Source: Monosporascus cannonballus
Taxonomy: Eukaryota > Ascomycota > Sordariomycetes > Xylariales
Assembly: GCA_004154925.1 (NCBI GenBank)
Contig: QJNS01000096.1
Span: 1-64,000 of the forward strand
Reading direction: 5' to 3'
Length of the DNA: 64,000 bases
In this document: one piece after another, positions 24,495 through 36,082 of the stretch
Numbering within the stretch: the stretch's first letter is position 1
How the letters are laid out: every line of letters starts with the position of its first letter
The notes under the pieces: model-generated
What the model was told of the DNA's origin: nothing
What the model saw: only the letters and a program-made list of their open reading frames with translations
The model's database searches: none
Program-made: the position numbers and the translations under genes

Positions 24495-26309
24495 AAGAAA
24501 TCCAAAAAGCTATAATAGGATAACTAGATACCTATATCGAAAGGACAATCCAGAAACAACCAAGGAAACGATAACAAAACTATTAACATAATCCAAGCCA
24601 AATACGTATCAGGCTTCTCATAATAAGAAATTCGACAAGGACCATTACGATAAGAAATTCAACAAAAGATACAAAAAGCTAGGAAGCTAGCCTAACAAAT
24701 ATTACAAACACAATAAGAAGTATTATAAAAATAATTATGCAAACATTAGGGTTAAACAGAAAAAGTCTGCCCCAGAATCCCTAATCGATACAGCAAAATA
24801 CACGCCATACACTGTCGACGACGAGAATATCCCGATTCCGAAAAATAAAAACAATATATCCACGAACGAATTACTCGAATATACTATAAGAGATTTGACT
24901 TTCCAAACCGTACCGGAGATAACAAAAACGATAAGCAATAATATCGACATTTTTGAATCATAACCCCAAAAAATATCCAGTAATTGGCCGAAACAAAAAA
25001 CTGGCCCGAAAAAATATAATACCTGCAGAAAAACCCCTTTTGTCATTATGGATAATGTAACCACTAAACGAAAAAGGAGTTAATCCAACGTACAGTAAAA
25101 AACATTATCAAAAAGTTATTACGGACCTTTATTTTCAATTAGCATTTATTACAAATCCTTTCCAAAAAAAACTATCAAAAAATACGTTAATTTACAAAAG
25201 ATCTCTAGAACGACAATTAAAATAACACATAATAAGACATAATCGCAAATATAAGAAAACAGTTTACTTAATAAAAAAACTAAAGCAAAATCAAAAATAA
25301 CTAATAAAACTCGAAGGAACAGTACGCCGGCAACAACAACAAATACAGCAACTTAACGCGCTAAATAAAAAAACGCAAATAAGGCTGAACAAACTCGAAC
25401 AGAAATTAAAAAAAATTACTTATAAAAAAGTCGTAAGATAATAAAACCTAAAGAAATCAAAAAAAATTCCCGAAAAAGGCTTTAAACACGACGATAGGAA
25501 ACGTCAACGACTTTATCACTTTAGAAATACGAATCGAAACGTACTGGTATACCGTAATAATAAACTGCGGAACTTTAAACAAGAATTACATTGCACCAGA
25601 TATGGTTAATAAGCTTAAATTGCTATAGAAATACAAATTAAAACCTTATACAATAACGAATACCGAAAGCCAGGAATTTACTTACGATAATAGAAAAATT
25701 ATACGCAAAATTAATTACTTCGAAATTCTTATTTAAGGACGATACCAAACAGTTAATTTCGATATCGTTCTACTTAAAAATTACAATATAATCTTAGAAT
25801 TACCATAGATACGCCAGTACGAAATCTTAATTAATAACGGGACTAGCTAGATAAGGTTCGCTTTATACCTTATTAATAAATAAAAAAAAGAAATTAAGAT
25901 CTCAATATTCGATCGATAATAACAACAAATATAAGCATAAAAATACGACAAAAATCTTATTATCCAAAAAAAACAAAATACAAAAAAAAACAGGCATCAA
26001 AAAAATACGACATATCGTTATTACTATCAAAGCAAAACTAAGGCAACTAAATAACGATCTAAAATAATAAAAATAACAGCTTAAAAAATCTAAAAATTTA
26101 ATTAATATGCCACTATAATACTACAAATACGAACAGCTTTTTAGAAAAAAATTCGATACGAAATTATCAGAACATAGTGAATAGGACCATGAAATAATGC
26201 TTAAAGAAAGATTTTCGACGAACATTTGCCCTATCTATAACCTTAGCGAAAACAAATTACATACTTTCAGAGAATACCTGGAAAATCGATTACAAAAAGA
26301 ATAAATTCG

Positions 26310-26700
26310 ACCTTCGAAATCATTAATAGAATATCCGATATTTTTTACATCAAAATAAAAATAAAAAATTGCGACTTATAATTACTTATCGATAATTAAA
26401 CGATATCATTATTAAAAATCGAACATTATTATTTTTAATTACGGAAATAAAAAACCGACTTTACAAAACAAAATAATTTATAGCATTCGATCTCAAAAAT
26501 AAATATAACCTTATTAGGATTAAAAAAAACATAAATAAAAAATAAATTTTAAAACGAAATACGGATTGTTTAAATATTTGGTTACGCTAATAAAACTTAC
26601 GAACGTACCAGCAACCTTTTAATAGATAATAAATTATATGCTACGAAAATACGTCGATATTTTTGTTATATGCTATTTAAACGATATTCTCATGTTTTTA
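26310..26700 (+). pseudogene. Reverse transcriptase remnant with YLND box
   Basis: At 26674-26691 the catalytic box reads Y-L-N-D-I-L, against the usual Y-L-D-D-I-L. The first Asp codon is AAC instead of GAC, a single G-to-A change that removes a catalytic metal ligand. Flanking words fit the RT palm, but the frame has stops. Confidence 0.75.
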
Positions 26701-29558
26701 AAAATAAACAAAATATACGCAAAATACGTTTATAAAGTTTTTTAAGCTTTATAAAACGTAAGGTTATTTATTAACGTAAAAAAAATCAATTTTATAAATA
26801 GGAAATAAAATATTTGGAACATATTATTACCCTAGAACACATTAGGATAAACTCCAAAAAAATCGCTGTAATTACAAAATAGCAAACGCTAATTACGGTT
26901 AAAGAAATACAGGTATTCTTTGAATTCGCTAATTACTATAAAAATTTTTTTCCAAACTTTAGTAAAATAATTATACCTTTAACGAATCTTACGAAAAAAA
27001 ATATTTAAATAAATACTAGATACGGAAAAAACATTTTAAAATATTAAGGATACGATTATTAACGAATTAATATTAATCATATACGATTTAAACTGCCCCG
27101 TTAAACTAAAAACCGATATTTCGAATTATACGTTAAACGCAATAATCGGATAACGAGATAGTTAAGGTAAATTATACTTTATTAAATTTTTTTCGTACAA
27201 ATTAAAAGACATTAATTTAATTACGGCATTCCAAATAAGGAATTTATAATTATTATTATGGTATTTCGAAAATTTAAGTATTTTCTAAAAGGAAATTTGC
27301 ACCAAATTTAGGTTTATACGGATTATTAAAATTTTACCCGATTTACTACGACCAAGAAACTTACAAGATAATAATTAAAATATGCAGAAAAATTAACGAA
27401 CTTTGACTTCGTTATTATTTATAGAAAAAGTTCAGAAAATGGCAAAGCAAATGCCTTAAGCAAACGACCAAACCTCGAAAAAAAATTAATTAAAATTAAT
27501 TATACAATTTTCGATATCACGATAAAAGGACATTTACGCTTGCGACAAATTACGATAATTCGGGCAGTACCTTTCGATATATATTGGAAAATTCAGTAAC
27601 ATAATAATAATTTTCTAGAAAACCAAAGAACGAACAAAATATAAATTGCAGAAAAATATCAAAAGGATTTAGTACAAAAAATATACAAATATAAATTATA
27701 CGGACATTTAGGGACTTATAAAATCTTAGAACGGCTTTAACGCATATATTTCTTTCCTAAAATAAAATTAACGGTACAGAAAATTATACGGCAATAGGAT
27801 ATTTATGCCAAAATAAAGATTTAACGATATAAATTATACGAAAAATTACAGCCATTACTAATCGCAAAATAACCATAATATTCAATTATATTTAATTTTA
27901 TCACTAAACTTCTTATGTCAAAAAACCCAGTTACGGAAATACATTACAATAACATTTTCGTAATCGTCGACCGATTTACAAAATTTTCTTATTTTTTACT
28001 ATATTATAAGAACATAAATGCCGAACAAATAATATATATTTTTTTTAAATATATATTTAGCATATACGGGTTATTAATATAAATTATTTTAAATAAAGAA
28101 TCGATATTTATATCTAAGTTTTGGCAAAGTCTTATAATATAAATCGGCCTAAATTATAAATTATTTAACGCATTTAAACCTTAAACGGATAACTAGATAA
28201 AACAAATAAATTAAACCTTAAAACTTTATTTATAATATTATATTAATTTCGAACAAAATAACTGGGTTAAAAAATTATTAATCGTACAACTAACTTATAA
28301 TACCAGTTATTACGAAAATATCAAAATAATATTTACGAATACAAATTTTGGTTTTACGCTAGAAATTTATAAAGAAGTACGTAACGACGGTTTAATTAAT
28401 ATTAAAATAATTCTTACAATAAAATAATTACAATAGTTATATTAAGAAATAAAAACGGAATTAAAATTCGTATGTAACTAAATAAGTAAGTATTATAATT
28501 AAAAAAAATTAAAAGAATTAATTTTCGAAAAAGAAAAAATGGTTTTCTTCGTTACTAAAAATATTTAAACATAACAACTTAATAAAAAACTCGATTTCAA
28601 ATATATCGGTCTATATAAAATTACTTAGAAAATTTTAAAAAAATAATTACTAATTAAAATTTTTATCAAAAGTAAAACTTTATTCAATTTTTTATATTTT
28701 TTATTCGAATTAATAACGGACATAATTAAGATGTATACGGCGTAAAACGATATAAAAATGAAAAACGAATAAGCATATAAAGTAAAAAAAAATTCGATAT
28801 ACGAAAATAAAACGGATTTACCTAGTACCTAATTAAATGGAAAAAAATATCCGGATTCCGAGAATACTTAAAAACTTGCCAAAAACTTTATTAACGCCTA
28901 GTATTTGCTAAAGAACTTTTACTAATAATAACGAAACCGCCGGAGATAATTATGTCCTAATTAACGTTTTCCAGCGGCCAGGTAACGCCAGGTAATTTAA
29001 GAAAAAGAGCTAAGGCGGCTAAAAAAACCTTGGCGTTAATCTATTTCTAGCGTTTCTGCTTTTTTAATTCCTTTAGCGACTGCAATTCTTATTATACTAT
29101 TTTAATTCTTTTCGAACGAAAAAAAGCTTTTTATTTTCGAAAACGAATTAACCGCGTAATGGCCTTATTTATTTCTTGCTGATAACGTTTTTGCAATTCC
29201 AAGTAACATTTTTTTGTGAGCACCTTTTTATGTTTTAAACGTTAATTTTCGGTACGAATATTTTTTAAGAAAAATAAAAGAATGCTATTATTATTACAAA
29301 AATAGTTACGTTTAACGTATGCCTTGTATTTGGAAACGTTTTTTATTATTTCGCATTTCCAGCCTTTAAAAAAGTATAAGAAATACGACATAATTTCAAA
29401 ATTAAAATCGTCAAAGATAAAAAGCAAATTTTGACGTCGTATAGTGGACGAGAGAACCTGACGACAATTTTTAATGATACGAGTTAACATCTTAAGGGGA
29501 AAAAGCTTACTAAAAAAAGAAAAATCTTGAAAGCAAGATTCGGAAAAAGAGGAGATTG

Positions 29559-30098
29559 TATTATAACTCAAGCCAGCTGGGCTTGCGAAAACGATCCAGC
29601 TAAAGCTACGAAATTACGTTAGTCAAGGTTATGTAATTAATGCTTAACGGATTTTAACCAAGTACGATTAAACAACGTTAAGCAACCGCTTAATAAGGCT
29701 TTATTAAACAGAAATAAATAATAATAAAGAAATTAAAATATATACGCTTATTATTCCATAGTTTAAATAGCTTTAGTTTGTAATAATAATTCGTTACTTA
29801 AGGCACCCTTAGTATTACGAGACGTAATACGATTATTATATCTATTGCTTAGATTCCTACGATACTTGTCAGATATAAGGAACATCAGTTGTGTATGTAT
29901 ATTTATGACTAGTTACAAGTGCTTTAAAACGCGCATTGCACTTTAAGGTGATCTAGTCCCGGAACATATATGTTCCGATCAGAGGGAATCTTCCGTATAT
30001 GGGGTGCTAGAGCACTCCCTGCTAGCCGACAATACTTCTGCCAACATAAACCCGTACGACTAAGGTTTAATAGTTGGTTAAACCCCAAGCTCGTCACA
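29559..30098 (+). repeat. 3' LTR of the Gypsy element, interrupted
   Basis: Begins TATTATAACTCAAGCCAGCT, where the left LTR has TGTTACGACCCAAGCCAGCT, and ends CCCAAGCTCGTCACA. It is 540 bases long because a 165-base element plus a 5-base duplication lies inside it. Confidence 0.8.
29867..30031. mobile_element. 165-base solo LTR-like insertion nested in the 3' LTR
   Basis: Starts TGTCAGATATAAGG and ends GCTAGCCGACA, so it has TG...CA ends with a short terminal inversion (TGTC/GACA). It is flanked on both sides by ATACT (29862-29866 and 30032-30036), a 5-base target duplication. The left LTR and the solo LTR at 20974 lack it at the same point, giving an empty-site comparison. It holds a perfect 16-base palindrome, GGAACATATATGTTCC. 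Its GC content is much higher than the host LTR. Confidence 0.85.
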
Positions 30099-32269
30099 TA
30101 TAAGGTCTTTTTTATACGCGTTAAAGTTTAATTACATTGCAAAAGTTTGTAATTTTATTTTAACGTTTGCAGCTTTCCCTTTCCGTCCCATTTCGCGTTA
30201 ATTTTACACTGAAACTAATAGGAAATAAGGTGTTGAACGGAAGGAAAAAAACAGGATTTTCGTTAACGTCAACACTCAAAATACCTTCGCACTCGCGTTT
30301 CCGTGCTGTAGCGCAACTTAGTGGGGCTTTAATAGGCGTTTTTCGGGGCTACAGTGGGCTCAGTTTCCGTTTTAGGCCTAGAACCTTCTGAAAAATTGTT
30401 AGCCGAGACGTCTTGTGGCCTTCAAAGGGATACCTGCAAGGTGGACCATTCCACTTGGTAAGTAGGCAGATAGGCATGAAATTACCAGCACCGGCTGCCT
30501 GGACAGCCTTGCCGACGTGCCACTAAATAAAGGACCGGCAGCACCCGTCCTCTAGTAGCTAGCCTTCAGCACGCTGAAGGCGACTATCGATCAGACAGGT
30601 CCCTCCATCCCGCCTTAAAGGGGATAACACAGAGCCATGTTTGCGCCGCCGAGCCTTCTAATGTCGGCATTGTCCCACGTCGCCACCCCCGTACCGTGAT
30701 ACGCAATGGTGGGAGAGCAAGAAGGGGTTTAAGGGCTCCATCTATGGTTCGATGAGATCAACCATAGCTGGGCAAACCTGCGTGCGCAAGAAGAGTGCGT
30801 AGGACACTTGTAACAACCCTGTTATCCATCTACCCGGCTGGACGACCAGTCCTCGCCAAGGCCATGCTCTAGGGGAGGGGATCAAGAACCAAGGCAGGCT
30901 TCATTCGTCATGCCTCCTTCAAAACCAGGCTGGCGAAAGCCCCGCGGGGGGGGCTCGGCAGCGAAGCTGAAGGCATGCGGAGAGCTGGATTTGGGACGTC
31001 TGTGGCGTGGAAAACACCAGCCACTGAGGTAGTTAGCATCTAATGCGATTCCTAGGAGCCGATCTTTTCCCATGGACAGGGCCACAGCAAGTCGGGGCTA
31101 GTTATCAATTCATGCTGCTGGTCTTCTAGATCTACTAAGAAAGAGGCCGAGTTTTAGCATCTAGCCAGGGCGTTAGATGTAACGCAATCACTCCATCGAG
31201 GTTTTAATTCATATCAGCACTGGTATAATCGGAATCGAATGATAATTAAGCATCTATATATAAAAAAGTTATATCCTATTATAAAGTTAAAAATAAAAAT
31301 ACATGATGCATGTTAAACTTATCCCTACGTAGTACCTCCTAGTGCAGTTGATGGCCACCTGAGACGGATATTTTACCGATCTACGAATCGGATCGGTGAT
31401 CTGAACGGGCTTATGCACCTGCCATGCGACACAAAGTCCCGAGGCGGACAGAAGGAAGCCAAGTCTGAATCAAATCATGGGTTTAAACCGGATGGCTCAA
31501 ACAAGTTCATTAATCCGCCAGAAAGATGCCATTCAACTCCCTCTGCAAACCTAGCACTCCGGCCCCAACATACAAATCAGAAGAGGCAGTATAAAAGAAT
31601 GCCAAGGTTTTGACTGGCGGCGATGCTCCCCCCTATCCTGCGACCCATAGCTCTCAGATCTCTACGGGCTCCAAAAATTTTAACAAGCCCCGTGAGCAAA
31701 TGCCCAACCCCTATGCGAACCGACATAAGTCGAAATCCAGGAAGGCTGGTCATAGTAAAAGAAAGCGGTGATTTCTTATGCTGGGTATACGCCACGACTC
31801 CCGAGTTAAAGGTATATATCGGAGAACAGCGATGTAAACATTGCGAAGCGAAATCGAATGGAAATCGCATGCCGAACGCAGGTGGGTGTCGAAAGTTTGG
31901 GATAGTCTACCGGGGTCCTTGCCAGCCATCCGCCACAATGTAGCCGGCGGACGCCGGCATCCCTAAATCTCCATCTAAGGCTCTATCCAAATGAGCCGAG
32001 ATTCATCAGGCTTCCGACCACTAGGCTCAGGGCAAAGACCCTCATCTTTGAAGTAGTAGGGCGCTCCCCGAAAAAGACGCTTCGCCCGGTACCGTGATGT
32101 CTTCGTTTCTGCACTGTTAGCCTTGGTTTATAAATCGCCCGGCGCGTGGTCTCGAATATGCGAAAAGCGGGCGCAGCTGGATACTATTCGCGGCTAGGAG
32201 GTTGACGTGTGTCGCGTAGAGACGGCGGAGGACGTCTTCTACCACACGCTTGTTGCCAGGTTAAAAGGC
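30099..32269. other. GC-rich tract right of the RIP block, no firm gene
   Basis: 30400-31120 is GC-rich and densely patterned (for example CAGCACGCTGAAGGCG hairpins and a GGGGGGGCTCGGCAG run). It reads like the untranslated leader of a non-LTR retrotransposon, but no ORF or reverse transcriptase follows. 31220-31330 is AT-rich. A 106-codon plus-strand open frame at 31623-31943 ends in a Cys-containing stretch (CKHCEAKSNGNRMPNAGGC) but lacks a clear signal peptide. I assign no gene. Confidence 0.4.
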
Positions 32270-33653
32270 CTAGGTGCCGCCGCCGGACTGATTTTGCAAC
32301 ACGACGACGGCAACGACGATAGCGATGATGGCGATAATGATGACTGTTCGGCGCGCATTAGAATAGGGTACGAGTTGGTCGCGAATATCAATGTAGACGT
32401 ACTAGAAATACCGAGGCACATCCACTTCTTCCTACGCGTGGATCGGGCCGTCTCGACCGCAACGCCGATCTCCATATTCCCTTTGTCGACGTTATCAACT
32501 ACCTCTGTAGCCTTCGTCTCAATATTCACTACTGCGGCCTCTTGTTGCACGACAAGGGTATCCAGGTCCTGGAACATCTGCGCAAGCTCCTCGAGCTGCC
32601 GCTGGATCTTCTCCAGCTGGGCATGGCGGTCCTGAACGGCGTTCAGGACGGCCTGGGCTTGTCCGCGCCGGTTGCTTTGCATTAGAGCTTGCTGGAAGAT
32701 TTGGCCGCCAGACTGGTCCTCCACTGCGGCTCGCACCTCTTCCTCGGAAGCGTCCGGTCGCACAATGCGATATTGGCGGGCCACCTGCTCCTCAGTCCTC
32801 TGACGGAATGTAGACTCGACTTGCCGGTAGGAATGCATTGCGTCCTTCAGCCGCCCATCCACCCGCTTTACTTGAGCAGCAAATCTACTCCGGCTCTCAG
32901 GGTCGCTCTTGATTTTCCGAACACGGTCAGTTAGAGTCCTATACTCAGCCATAGTCTGGCTAGTAAGAGCGTCTAATTGGCGCCTGGTGTTACTTGAAGA
33001 CGAGGTATCGATGTCGTCTAGAGATCTCTGTTGAAGCATCTGTAGCTGCTGAAGATTCTGCTCAATGGTCTCGATCCCTTTATTGATGTCGGCGATCTCG
33101 TTTAGGATGGAATTCGGGCCCCCCGAACTGAAAGAACCGGCACCCTGGGTGAGCGGCTCCATCTCGACACTGTTCGCTATAGAGAGTCAGTCTCCTAGTC
33201 GTTCACCGACCGTCTCGAAATGGGCACCTACAGCCATAGTTGTCTCGGCTGTATCCATTTCCACCTGCGGCAGCATACGGATCACCACCCCCATTGCCCG
33301 CAACGGGATCGTAATAGCCATCGCCACCAGGGCCACCTCGTTGGTCGTAGGGGCTTTGCTGTCCACCGTAGCTAGAAGGGTCCAAACGTCAGTAACTACC
33401 GGCACTCGATAATACGGTCGTATAGCGCTCGGGAATGACTCGTGTGAGGGAACGGGGGCAACCAACCCGTACTGTGGAATTACGTTAGCATAAAGTGCTC
33501 CAACAGTATATCGATGTCAAAGAAAGTTGAAGACGAGAACAACACGAAGTCAGACTTCAGAAAATAGTCCCGTTATTTAAAGAAAAAAAAAAGTCGCAAA
33601 CACACAAGCGAATCATGAGACGGTCCTCGGGGCGATGAAATACTTACGCTCAT
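32270..33653 (-). CDS. SSO1: Plasma-membrane syntaxin (t-SNARE), Sso1-type
   Basis: Exons on the minus strand: 33653-33648 (ATGAGC after a GCCACC context), a proposed 5-base exon TACGG in the tract near 33480, then 33371-33232, 33176-32412 and 32343-32270. All phases agree and give about 329 residues. The N-terminus is Gly/Tyr/Gln-rich (YGGQQSPYDQRGG), then MEPLTQ and the Habc three-helix bundle (NSILNEIADINKGIETIEQN onward). The SNARE motif contains ELAQMFQDLDTLVVQQE with the zero-layer Gln. A basic RRKKW boundary and an Ile/Val-rich tail anchor (IIIAIIAIVVAVVV) end the protein. The anchor lies in the last exon behind a 68-base intron. By family knowledge it pairs with Sec9/SNAP-25-like and Snc-type SNAREs for exocytosis. 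The first-exon structure is the only uncertain part. Confidence 0.88.
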
Positions 33654-36082
33654 GGTGGCTTATCCGGAGAGGCAGAGGCAACGTGGTTTTTTCAAACAGT
33701 GTAAAGCTGATGATGGCCAAATCAAGGAAACTAAAAGGATAAAATGTAATTCAGTATCTCTCACGGCTTTAAGAAACGCAAGACAAGCTCGTGGGGGCAC
33801 AGCAAAGCGCAGGCGAAATGATATTGACGGAGTAAGGAAATGGGAGGTTGCGTGGTTCAATGATTGAGTTCAGGGGAGTTGAGGGCTAGAAACCCGAGAA
33901 AAGGGTCTCGGAGATTTACTAAGACGTACCCCTAAGTTACAGTGGTACAGTAGCAGCTCACTTAGCCAAGCATTGCCACAGAAGGGCAGTTCATTGGCCA
34001 ATGGGCCCAGGTAGGGGGCCCAGGTAGGGGCCGTGTAGCCGCCCCGCTAGCGTCACAAAGACCCTTCCAGGTGGGAAAAGTAGGGAAGGGTTCGGTCCCT
34101 CTTTTGCGAATCGTTTCTATGTGGTGATTACTTACGTCTAACTTGGGCCAGGGAATTGTTCATAACATGCTCAAGTTCTACAGATAGAGAGAGTGTTGCC
34201 ACGTGAATCACCAACGGGATAGTAATACGGCTACGTCCACAGCATCAGGTGATTGTCGACGCATTGGACACCAAACTCCGAGTGTTTCCAATGTATTGGT
34301 GGTTTCCGAGCGGTGGTTGCTGTAACAGATATCCCGGAGAGGAAAGGCGTTATTGTTGGAAAACCGTATCAAAGTGCCTAAAGGCGGGTCCAAAGGGCTG
34401 AGAGGATGGATCCGCGCATTTCAACCCGTTTCAGCTAGGCGGCACATGGGCGAGCGACTGAGAGGGATCTGCGATGCAATAAGAGACTGATCAAAATGAC
34501 AAGCCGCTATGATCAACCGAGAAGTCTTCAGAAGCTGATGATTTCTTAGGCTCCTTTGCCCAGCTCGCTGAGAATGTCGCCGAATGCAGCGGTTCAGATC
34601 CAACAGGGCAAGTAGTGCTTATCTTCTCTCGTGTTAATTTGGCATGCGAGAAGATACGAAGAAGGCGGAGCTTATCGACTTGCAGAGTATCTGCCTGTCC
34701 ATCTCGCTTACTTACTATCCAGTCCCCCCTTGGCTAGCGCGTGGGGACAAGTCCCCAACCGTCAGCTTTACCAACCCCCAAGGATCCCGAACGCGGCCGC
34801 GCCTGCATCGTGGCAGGCGGGATTCACAGCGGATGTCAGCCTTTCAACAGAGCCGCAGCTTCTATACGGGTACACGTTATCTTTCGGCCGCATCTATTTC
34901 CATCGCGCTAGCCGGTCATGGACACGAGGCTACGACGCGCTGCATATCGGAAAGCACTTGATACACTTCAGTTAGACGACATCAGAATGCATCACCTCTG
35001 AAAAGCCTGTGACGGCAGGCGTCAGAGTGCACCTGAGGGTTCACTGAGGGGCCGGCAGTACGTCGTGGCAGGGTGGCTTGTGATAGCCATGGAGGACTTT
35101 CACTCCAAATCAGAGTGGTCTGAGCCGGACCGGAGGAGATGGGTGAACAACTCTGTTTATCAGAGCCGGAGCCCGAATGGGGCCAGCCCTCGTTTTAGGG
35201 ACCCGAATCCGTACGGTGGCGCGGCTCTTCCCCACAGCCCCCCACTCAGGGGAGCGGCCCTCTCGTTCTTTTTTCTCCTTTTTTTCCGGGATCTTTTCTT
35301 CTGTTTCTCATTCTTTGCTTTATGTCGTCGGCCAGGTCAGATCAGCCCGGATGTTGGTTGGGTTAGGTCGGTTAGGCTGTTGACGGCTTCTAATGCCTGA
35401 AAGTATCGCCAGATCTGGCACAGACCATACAGATAGGTTGGTAGGAGTTTCGGAAACGAATCGACACGCGCGTATTATTCAACCCTAGAAGCATGGAACC
35501 GCATACTGCCTAGTGAGGTACTTTCAAGTGACGATGACGACGGCGGCGAGGACGGAGAGCTAGAGCCGGGAAAGCCAACCGACTGTGGGCAAAGCTGAAG
35601 CGGGTGAAGAGGAGGGCAAAGTACCCGGAAAGAGAAGAAGAAATTCCACCCAGGGCCAGAGGAGACCCGTGGAGCGAATTCGAGGGATCATACCCCTCGA
35701 CGAGAGTGAATCGTGACTCGGCGTGCATGGGCCCTGGGACAACGCAGGATGCGACTCAGCCATACGGCTCAGACACGACGGATTCTATGACGATTGAGCC
35801 GGATTAAGTGGGATGGAACTATACTTGGGCAGCTTTCTTGCGCAGGGAAGCGCGTGATGATTGCTGCCAACACTTCCGCGTAGCTAGACTAGGGCCCCTC
35901 TTCCTCTCCGCTCTTAGAGGACAATGATAACGACGTCATGTCACCCGGAGCCTTTTCTTTTCTAGAACCGCTACGATGGTCTGCACAGCCTTTCCGTGCG
36001 CCACTATTATTAGTCTGTCTTAACGGGGTCTGCGAGCATGGTCTCATATATTCACAGCCCTTCGACTCTTACCATTGCCATC
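33654..36082. other. Intergenic region with one weak gene candidate
   Basis: Contains the syntaxin promoter side. Near 34007-34040 a GGGCCCAGGTAGG-type word is repeated in tandem. Open frames at 34631 and 35065 show no domain. The stretch 35089-35807 could hold a small plus-strand gene (listed separately). No transposon ends were recognised. Confidence 0.45.
35089..35807 (+). CDS. Weak candidate for a small charged protein gene
   Basis: An ATG at 35089 opens MEDFHSKSEWSEPDRRRWVNN. A pyrimidine-rich stretch near 35255-35330 could be intronic. An acidic run (SSDDDDGGEDGELEPG, 35523 onward) and a basic-to-mixed tail (KRVKRRAKYPEREEEIPPRA, ending at 35807) follow in two different frames. I could not join them with convincing splice sites, so this is either an unresolved multi-exon gene or a decayed one. 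No function assigned. Confidence 0.2.

Larger units (their letters stand above)
9720..30098. other. AT-rich RIP-mutated repeat block
   Basis: A sharp drop in GC starts at about 9720 and ends near 29870-30100. Except in short islands (10.0-10.65 kb, 21.0-21.6 kb, 24.4 kb), the sequence is almost pure A/T with TpA-rich words and essentially no long open frames. Recognisable transposon proteins in its right part carry C-to-T/G-to-A changes at catalytic codons. This is the pattern left by repeat-induced point mutation and is typical of gene-poor fungal heterochromatin. Confidence 0.85.
23216..30098 (+). mobile_element. RIP-inactivated Ty3/Gypsy LTR retrotransposon
   Basis: Two related LTRs (23216-23584 and 29559-30098) enclose about 6 kb with domains in the Ty3/Gypsy order. 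Gag ends with a zinc-knuckle remnant at 24453. A protease motif lies near 25563, reverse transcriptase near 26310-26700, RNase H near 27100 (LKTDISNYTLNAIIG, where TDASDYALGAVL is usual) and integrase at 27690-28230 (YGHLGTYKI, VIVDRFTKF, ESIFISKFW). The reading frame is broken by many stops; surviving words show Asp-to-Asn, Cys-to-Tyr and Glu-to-Lys changes from C-to-T/G-to-A transitions. A purine-rich tract (GGAAAAAGAGGAGA, from 29542) precedes the 3' LTR. The element is not functional. Confidence 0.88.

Noticed and set aside
24735..25064. 109-codon minus-strand open frame
   Set aside because: It lies antisense to the Gag/protease region of the RIP-mutated Gypsy element; hydrophobic low-complexity composition is expected from AT-rich antisense sequence.
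29242..29571. 109-codon minus-strand open frame ending in the 3' LTR
   Set aside because: Phe/Lys/Asn-rich translation of AT-rich sequence with no motif; it overlaps the retrotransposon tail.
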